A DNA stretch of 8,081 nt from JAKJEP01 sp964580995 (lineage in GTDB: Bacteria; Planctomycetota; Phycisphaerae; Sedimentisphaerales; SM23-30), in assembly GCA_964580995.1 (NCBI GenBank), contig CAZOMV010000154.1:1-8081 (forward strand). Direction: 5' to 3'. How positions within the stretch are numbered: position 1 is the stretch's first letter; each line of letters starts with the position of its first letter. Shown in pieces: positions 1 to 4,452 of the stretch. The notes beneath the pieces are model-generated. The model saw only the letters and a list, made by a program, of their open reading frames with translations, was not told where the DNA came from and searched no databases. The position numbers and the translations under genes are program-made.

Positions 1-1
1 C

Positions 2-1120
2 CGCTACCTTGAGGAAGGTTTGAAGCCGGACTACTGGTGGATGGATGCCGGCTGGTATATCTGCAAAGATACCGAGTGGATCAACACCGGCACCTGGGAA
101 GTGGACCCCAAACGCTTCCCCAACGGCATCCGGGCGATCTCCGACCATGCCCACGCCAAAAATGTGGGGACGATTTTGTGGTTCGAGCCGGAACGCGTCA
201 CCGAAGGCTCCTGGCTCTGGGACAATCACCCCGAATGGCTCTTAGGCTCCCGCTATGTGCCCGATGAAACCTGGTGGTCCCGGCCCTGGAAGCTCTTGAA
301 CCTGGGTAATCCCCAGGCTTGGCAGTGGGTGACGGACCATGTGGATAAGCTCCTCACCGACCAGGGAATCGATGTCTATCGCGAGGATTTCAATATCGAC
401 CCGCTCTGGTTCTGGTGGGACGGCGACACCCCCGACCGCCAGGGCATTACCGAAATTCGTTTTATCGAAGGCTATCTGGCCTACTGGGATGAACTGCTCC
501 GCCGCAATCCGAATCGGATCATCGACACCTGCGCCTCCGGCGGCCGCCGCAACGATGTCGAAACCCTCCGCCGCTCCGTCCCGTTTCTCCGCAGCGATTA
601 CAACCTTTCCGACTCGCTGGGCAACCAGTGCCTGGGTTACGGCATGGCCTTCTGGATTCCCTACTATGGCACCGGCCAGGTCCATATTGACGCCTACTAT
701 TTCTGGAGCATGAGCGGCGCCCATATGACACCCGCTTACGATGTCCGCATTAAAGACCTCAATTACGATCTGGCCCGGCGGCTCAAGAGCCAGTGGCAGC
801 AGGTGTCCTCCTATTATTATCTGGGAGATTATTACCCGCTGACGCCCTACAGCCTCGACAAAACCGTCTGGCTGGCCTATCAATACGACCTGCCCGAAAA
901 GGGCGAAGGCTTCGTCCTGGCCTTCCGCCGGCCCCATAGCTACACCTTCACCGCCGAGCTGCCCCTCCACGGCCTCGACCCGCAGGCAACCTATGAATTC
1001 ACCGACCTGGACAAAAATACCACCCAAAAACTACCCGGCCAAACCCTCCTGGAATCTGGCCTCCGCATCTCCATCGAACCCCAGCCCGGTACCGCCGTCC
1101 TCCTCTATAAGAAACTATAA
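2..1120 (+). CDS. GH36-type alpha-galactosidase, C-terminal part (5' truncated by window edge)
   Basis: This is a glycoside hydrolase of the GH36 / clan GH-D type. The family hydrolyses terminal alpha-galactosides (or alpha-N-acetylgalactosaminides) with retention of configuration. The reading frame is open to the left edge, so the start and the N-terminal beta-sandwich are missing; the visible TTG at 20 is not a credible start. Seen in order: WWMDAGWY (strand 1 of the TIM barrel), WFEPERV, then YREDFN with the likely nucleophile Asp at 386-388, then CASGGRRND from 530, then RSDYN with the likely acid/base Asp at 596-598. A C-terminal beta-sandwich of roughly 70 residues ends in LLYKKL. The 372 visible residues are about half of the usual ~700. 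No signal peptide can be judged. The gene faces DUF2950 tail to tail, so no operon with the next genes is implied. The family call is firm; the exact substrate is not. Confidence 0.93.
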   Translation, partial: RYLEEGLKPDYWWMDAGWYICKDTEWINTGTWEVDPKRFPNGIRAISDHAHAKNVGTILWFEPERVTEGSWLWDNHPEWLLGSRYVPDETWWSRPWKLLNLGNPQAWQWVTDHVDKLLTDQGIDVYREDFNIDPLWFWWDGDTPDRQGITEIRFIEGYLAYWDELLRRNPNRIIDTCASGGRRNDVETLRRSVPFLRSDYNLSDSLGNQCLGYGMAFWIPYYGTGQVHIDAYYFWSMSGAHMTPAYDVRIKDLNYDLARRLKSQWQQVSSYYYLGDYYPLTPYSLDKTVWLAYQYDLPEKGEGFVLAFRRPHSYTFTAELPLHGLDPQATYEFTDLDKNTTQKLPGQTLLESGLRISIEPQPGTAVLLYKKL

Positions 1121-1122
1121 TG

Positions 1123-1140
1123 GAAAAAGCGGACTTTTTC
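1123..1140. terminator. Candidate bidirectional terminator between convergent genes
   Basis: GAAAAAG at 1123-1129 pairs perfectly with CTTTTTC at 1134-1140 around a four-base loop (CGGA), starting two bases after the GH36 stop. The A/T-rich arms supply a T-run on both strands. A second, weaker hairpin (AGGAAT 1149-1154 with ATTCCT 1162-1167) and a T6 run at 1185-1190 complete the gap. It fits termination of both converging genes, but the stem is AT-rich and may be weak. Confidence 0.45.
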
Positions 1141-1188
1141 AGATGGTAAGGAATCAGGCAAATTCCTGAAATCGGCTCCTGCTATTTT

Positions 1189-2226
1189 TTATTTCGGTGG
1201 AACCATTGTCCAGCTTGGGTCTGGATCGAAAACTTTGATTTTCGGTCCCTTTTTTTCGGTCCCTTTTCCGAGATCTTTCTCGTAAATCACTCCCTCGTGG
1301 TTCACGAGGAAGGTCATAATGCCCGAGTTCCCGTATTCTGCCGGATAGGCCACGACGGCAAAGCCCCCGATCATTTTGCCGTTTACGATATAGTCAAACG
1401 CCCCGCCCGGCGCCTTCGCCCCTTGCGCCGTCAGGATCCGGTAGAAATAGCCATGAAAAGGCTGGGGGCCTTCGCCGGCTTCCTTTTCAAAATACCCTTC
1501 CTGTGTGGCTTGTGCCACGAGGTCGCCCAGCGGGCTGGGGGATTCGCCTTCCTGGCTCTGCCAATAAAGACCGTTCTTTTGCTGGGGATCGCTCCTGAAC
1601 TGCTGAGCATATTCCAGCAGCCCGTCATCATTGCGGTCATTCATGGCGTATTCCCGCTGCGCATCGACAATCGCCAGCAGAACCTGAATGGTATTCAGCT
1701 CGTTGCGCCCGATGCGGCGGTTCAGAATTTCCTCCTTCCCGGCGGCCGTGTCGAAAATCCATTGCTGTTCCTGATGGATCAGGGGGATCGGGAAGGGCCA
1801 GTCTTGGCTGCCGATCGTCAGGATGACCTTGTCATCTTCCGTCTGCAGTTTATGCTGTTCGTCGTATAGTTTTAAAAACATCTCTTTTCTATTTTCATCC
1901 GCCACCTCATCGCCGGAATAAATCAGCTCGTCGGCGCCGGAACCCAAAATCGCCAACAATTCCTCATTGTTATTGGTCCTCATGGCTTCGACAAAGCCCT
2001 GGATGGCTTTGTCACCGGTGGCAAAGGCTTTGGGTTTGGATTGGGCGTGGGTACTGCAGCCTGCCGCCAGAGCCAGAACAATCAGCGTTAACGAAAATCG
2101 AACGCCGCACAGAACCAGCCGCTGTCGATTTAGAATGGGATAAAGTTGGGAAGGCATCATTTTATTCTCCAATAGGTGTTCTCTGAATACCCGGTGTTTA
2201 TGTAATACGGATTGTATTCGATTCAT
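1189..2226 (-). CDS. DUF2950 family lipoprotein
   Basis: DUF2950 protein of unknown biochemical function, predicted to be anchored in the outer membrane. Counting from the ATG at 2226, a hydrophobic stretch at about residues 44-56 ends in lipobox LAAG-Cys57. The residue after Cys is Ser, which fits outer-membrane sorting by the Lol rule. Family hallmarks follow: DWPFPIPL (142-149), FDTAAGKEEILNRRIGRNEL (158-177), DAQREYA (188-194), YHGYFYRILTAQG-like and VNGKMIGGFA blocks (about 258-290), YPAEYGNSGIMTF (294-306) and IYEKDLG near 314-320. DRNDDG at 197-202 resembles a calcium-loop motif. It begins two bases after the DUF3300 stop, so the two are very likely co-transcribed and translationally coupled. 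The start is ambiguous: 2226 has a perfect AAGGAG site but gives an unusually long n-region, while the ATG at 2160 also has a good site and gives a more normal lipoprotein signal. Confidence 0.92.
   Translation of the reverse strand: MNRIQSVLHKHRVFREHLLENKMMPSQLYPILNRQRLVLCGVRFSLTLIVLALAAGCSTHAQSKPKAFATGDKAIQGFVEAMRTNNNEELLAILGSGADELIYSGDEVADENRKEMFLKLYDEQHKLQTEDDKVILTIGSQDWPFPIPLIHQEQQWIFDTAAGKEEILNRRIGRNELNTIQVLLAIVDAQREYAMNDRNDDGLLEYAQQFRSDPQQKNGLYWQSQEGESPSPLGDLVAQATQEGYFEKEAGEGPQPFHGYFYRILTAQGAKAPGGAFDYIVNGKMIGGFAVVAYPAEYGNSGIMTFLVNHEGVIYEKDLGKGTEKKGPKIKVFDPDPSWTMVPPK
2167..2172 (-). promoter_or_regulatory. Internal ribosome binding site for alternative DUF2950 start
   Basis: On the minus strand TTGGAG lies six bases upstream of an ATG at 2158-2160 (followed by a second ATG). 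It would start DUF2950 22 residues later than the ATG at 2226 and give a shorter, more typical lipoprotein signal peptide. Confidence 0.4.
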
Positions 2227-2228
2227 AA

Positions 2229-3449
2229 TTATCTCCTTCCTCTGCCGCCGCCGCGAAGGCCGCCCCCGCCACTGCCGCTCGGACGGGATACGCCCTGACG
2301 GCTGGCACTTCCTCGCTGGCTGTAGCTCCGTTCGGATCTGCCGCGCTCCATGCCCTGAAACGCATTGCTGCTGCGGCCGGACCCGCCGCGGTTCCCAAAA
2401 TCACGCGACCCGGCCCCGGCGGGTGCCTGCCGGTCTGCTCGCTGGCCGGCATCCGGACGAGCCGTCGGTTGCCCGGCATCGCCGCGCTTCAGGTCCTGCC
2501 GTCCCTGCTCCGCACGGCCGCGGAATTGCTCACGAGACTGGACCGCATCCGGCGCGGCTGCCCGGTTATACTTTTGTGCCGTGGCCGAATCCCGGTAAGC
2601 GACCCCTTTGCGGTTCTCCGGATTATGCTGCCATTTCCCCTTGCCGTTTTGGTCGAGCTGCCCTCGATCCTGAAAATGCTGGGCCGATGGGTCATGGTGG
2701 ATATCGTGGTTAATATCGATGTGACGGTCGATATCAATATCAATATCCCCGCCATGCCAGTTGCATCCGCCCCAGGCCCATCCCCAGGCAGCCCCTGCCG
2801 CAAATCCCATGCCAAAAGCTACGGCATTGGAACCGGCCACATATCCCGGCGGATAGTAATAATAAGGCGGATACGCCGGATACGGCCAGGCGCCGTAAAC
2901 CACCACCGGATCGTAGGTGGGTACATAAATAACCTGCGGATCGGCAGGCTCGATGATGATAATATCCTGCTCCTCCTTGACAATTTGCTGTTCGGTCGTC
3001 TTGAGATTGGCTTGCTCCTTGGCCTTTTTTCGCAGTCGCTGAATGGTGGCCATCACCTCCTTCTGCTGCGCCAGAAAGGCATCCCCGAGTTTCTGCATCC
3101 AATCCAGCTTTTCACTCATCATGGTCAGTACCTCGGGAAAATTCACCAGCGACTTGACACTCGGATCCCAGGTTTCCTTTTCCAGTGCCGCGGTTAAAGC
3201 GGTACTGCTCAGTTTTTGGTTTTGCTTGGTCCAGCGTTCCGCCTGCACCACTTCCAGCGGATACGTCGAGGCCATCAAAATCTGGGATATCAGCGAATCC
3301 GGATACAGCGCAATTGGCGCCAGGATTTGCTCCAGCTCTTCCGCTTTAAAAACCGGACTTCCCGCCTGTTCCTCACAAACCGCCGGGGAAACCAATGCCC
3401 CCAAAAGAAACAGAATACACAAAATCGATTTTTGGACATTCTTTTCCAT
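2229..3449 (-). CDS. DUF3300 family exported protein
   Basis: DUF3300 protein, 406 residues, function unknown and predicted to be extracytoplasmic. A Sec signal peptide is visible at about residues 1-25 (MEKNVQK, then a hydrophobic core, then cleavage near SPAVC). The family domain follows: LEQILAPIALYPDSLISQIL (39-58), STYPLEVVQAERW (61-73), the block around DWMQKLGDAFLAQQ (116-129) leading into VMATIQRLRKKA (132-143), and PADPQVIYVPTYDPVVVY (168-185). Next come a Tyr/Pro-rich stretch (189-203), a small-residue hydrophobic stretch (207-228) that could sit in a membrane, and a His/Asp/Ile-rich run (232-253). The tail from about 300 to 406 is Arg/Gly/Ser/Gln-rich, low in complexity and probably disordered. 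An AGGG site lies seven bases before the ATG. It is first in a two-gene unit with DUF2950, a pairing seen repeatedly in other genomes. Confidence 0.93.
   Translation of the reverse strand: MEKNVQKSILCILFLLGALVSPAVCEEQAGSPVFKAEELEQILAPIALYPDSLISQILMASTYPLEVVQAERWTKQNQKLSSTALTAALEKETWDPSVKSLVNFPEVLTMMSEKLDWMQKLGDAFLAQQKEVMATIQRLRKKAKEQANLKTTEQQIVKEEQDIIIIEPADPQVIYVPTYDPVVVYGAWPYPAYPPYYYYPPGYVAGSNAVAFGMGFAAGAAWGWAWGGCNWHGGDIDIDIDRHIDINHDIHHDPSAQHFQDRGQLDQNGKGKWQHNPENRKGVAYRDSATAQKYNRAAAPDAVQSREQFRGRAEQGRQDLKRGDAGQPTARPDAGQRADRQAPAGAGSRDFGNRGGSGRSSNAFQGMERGRSERSYSQRGSASRQGVSRPSGSGGGGLRGGGRGRR
2233..2238 (-). promoter_or_regulatory. Ribosome binding site of DUF2950 inside the DUF3300 3' end
   Basis: AAGGAG on the minus strand overlaps the last Arg codons of DUF3300 and sits six bases upstream of the ATG at 2226. 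Its near-ideal match and spacing favour the upstream DUF2950 start and coupling to DUF3300 translation. Confidence 0.6.
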
Positions 3450-3498
3450 ACGCTTACCCTTTCAATACCATCTATGGAATGGGTCTTTCTTTTGTCGT

Positions 3499-3528
3499 AT
3501 TGTAATCTTCAACCATACAAAACTGCAA
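3499..3528 (-). promoter_or_regulatory. Weak candidate promoter for DUF3300 (proximal)
   Basis: On the minus strand TTGCAG (3523-3528), an 18-base spacer, then TACAAT (3499-3504; five of six bases match TATAAT). The -35 is poor. It is an alternative to the distal candidate at 3580-3608. Confidence 0.22.
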
Positions 3529-3568
3529 ATACCTGTTTTTAATGACTTTATACCTGCTTTCCAAAATA

Positions 3569-3634
3569 TGGCGACCCCAATAGTACCATACCCTGTAAAT
3601 AGTTGCAACTGTTTTACGGTGGAAATAGTCGCCA
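3569..3634. repeat. Nested inverted repeat (possible operator, cruciform or leader hairpin) upstream of DUF3300
   Basis: Outer arms TGGCGAC (3569-3575) and GTCGCCA (3628-3634) are perfect complements. They enclose a second dyad at 3595-3617, whose core AGTTGCAACT (3601-3610) is a perfect palindrome flanked by GTAAA and TTTAC. It lies in the gap between DUF4405 and DUF3300, about 120 bases before the DUF3300 start. No T-run follows on the minus strand, so it is not an ordinary intrinsic terminator for DUF4405. Confidence 0.5.
3580..3608 (-). promoter_or_regulatory. Candidate distal promoter for DUF3300-DUF2950, overlapping the dyad
   Basis: On the minus strand TTGCAA (3603-3608), a 17-base spacer, then TACTAT (3580-3585). 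Each hexamer matches four of six consensus bases. The -35 is the exact centre of the inner palindrome, which is the arrangement expected for a repressor-controlled promoter. This is inferred from spacing only. Confidence 0.3.
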
Positions 3635-3679
3635 GGCCAATGGAAATGGTAGGGCGAATCCAATCGGCCTTTTGGATCT

Positions 3680-4228
3680 TTACGGCTTCTCAGCTCTGGC
3701 GGGCGTCTCCCTCTGGCTTCCTTCAAACAGAACTTCCAGCACCGCCGCCGTCGTTTGCCGGTTTTTCGCCGCGATCTCACCGATGGTCTGCTCGATCCCT
3801 TCGATCTGCATCCCTTTCGCTTCCAGCCTTTGCCGGGCCTCTTCCGGCTTCTGCCGGACAACCTGGGCCGCCGCCGCCAAAGTACTCTGCGATAACGCCT
3901 CCGTGATCACCGATGACGGTCCTTCCGGTCTCCCATGCCTCTCGTGACTGCCCCCGATCGGCAGCAGCGTCAGGCCGATCAGCAGCAAAAAAACAATCAG
4001 AATCCCCCGCCCGACCGGCCGGGAAAAATACCGCACCGTCGCCTGCCAGTTCACAATCAGATGAAATACCGCGCCAATCACCAGCAGCCAGCTTAGCCAT
4101 TCATGCACCGGCTTCACCATCCCATACTGCACCTTAAAAAACAGCAGCACGCCGGTAAGGGCGATTAACCCAAAAGCCCCGATGGTTACCGGCGTCGCCC
4201 ATTCCCGCATTTTATTGGAATGGTTCAT
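3680..4228 (-). CDS. DUF4405-type membrane protein (putative cytochrome b-like) with periplasmic helical tail
   Basis: Predicted 182-residue inner-membrane protein. Helices are at about 11-31, 44-62 and 74-91. His42 (in PVHEW) and His56 (in VFHLIVNW) bracket helix 2, as in DUF4405 and small cytochrome b-like proteins, where such His residues are proposed heme ligands. The positive-inside rule puts the N-terminus and the Arg-rich loop after helix 2 in the cytoplasm and the C-terminal ~90 residues in the periplasm. That tail is Gln/Glu/Arg-rich and probably alpha-helical, with two similar helical segments (about 105-140 and 142-170). A longer in-frame ATG at 4405 exists, but 4228 is chosen because AAAGGA lies seven bases upstream, hydrophobic coding starts there, and the best promoter lies between the two ATGs. 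The electron-transfer role is inference from family resemblance; no redox partner is encoded nearby. Confidence 0.72.
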   Translation of the reverse strand: MNHSNKMREWATPVTIGAFGLIALTGVLLFFKVQYGMVKPVHEWLSWLLVIGAVFHLIVNWQATVRYFSRPVGRGILIVFLLLIGLTLLPIGGSHERHGRPEGPSSVITEALSQSTLAAAAQVVRQKPEEARQRLEAKGMQIEGIEQTIGEIAAKNRQTTAAVLEVLFEGSQRETPARAEKP

Positions 4229-4283
4229 ACTTTCGTCCTTTCTTTTCACTGGCCAACGTCCTGGTACTATTCCAACACCCCGG

Positions 4284-4312
4284 AATCTAGCCAAACGGCT
4301 GCCCTTTGTCAA
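4284..4312 (-). promoter_or_regulatory. Sigma70-type promoter of the DUF4405 gene
   Basis: On the minus strand a perfect TTGACA (4307-4312), a 17-base spacer, then TAGATT (4284-4289; four of six bases). Transcription would start near 4277, leaving a leader of roughly 50 bases before the ATG at 4228. It rules against the longer start at 4405. Confidence 0.6.
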
Positions 4313-4357
4313 GCAGGCATTTTTTCTTTCCTGCCCCCCGTCGGCTTGATTTTGTGA

Positions 4358-4386
4358 TTGCGTTGAGCCAGCAAACGCTGTATAAG
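4358..4386 (+). promoter_or_regulatory. Candidate promoter of the 904-residue exported protein
   Basis: TTGCGT (4358-4363), a 17-base spacer, then TATAAG (4381-4386; five of six bases). The -35 is weak (three of six bases). The implied start near 4393 leaves about 60 bases before the ATG at 4453 and is divergent from the DUF4405 promoter. Confidence 0.35.
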
Positions 4387-4452
4387 CATATTGCTTTTTA
4401 AACATGGATTTTTATGATTTGTAAAATGGAGAAATTGGGAAAGGAAATTCCT

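Noticed and set aside
242..1027. Long open frame on the minus strand within the GH36 gene
   Set aside because: Its codons lie opposite a strongly recognised enzyme. The translation is Gly/Ala/Val-rich without a family match, as expected for an antisense shadow.
1297..1869. Plus-strand open frame opposite DUF2950
   Set aside because: The minus strand encodes all DUF2950 hallmarks. The antisense frame has no ribosome binding site or recognisable domain.
2469..3197. Plus-strand 242-codon frame opposite DUF3300
   Set aside because: The minus-strand product is a clear DUF3300 protein. The Ile/Leu/Arg-rich antisense translation mirrors its repetitive Asp/Ile codons.
3472..3861. Minus-strand frame crossing the DUF3300-DUF4405 gap
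   Set aside because: Its first third overlaps the DUF4405 gene in another frame, and the rest covers the inverted repeat. No start signal or family was seen.
3043..3906. Plus-strand 287-codon frame running from DUF3300 across the gap into DUF4405
   Set aside because: It overlaps two recognised minus-strand genes and the regulatory gap. Its composition is Ser/Phe/Pro-rich with no domain.
4229..4405. N-terminal extension of DUF4405 from an ATG at 4405
   Set aside because: No ribosome binding site is present, the extension is hydrophilic and low in information, and the best promoter lies inside it.
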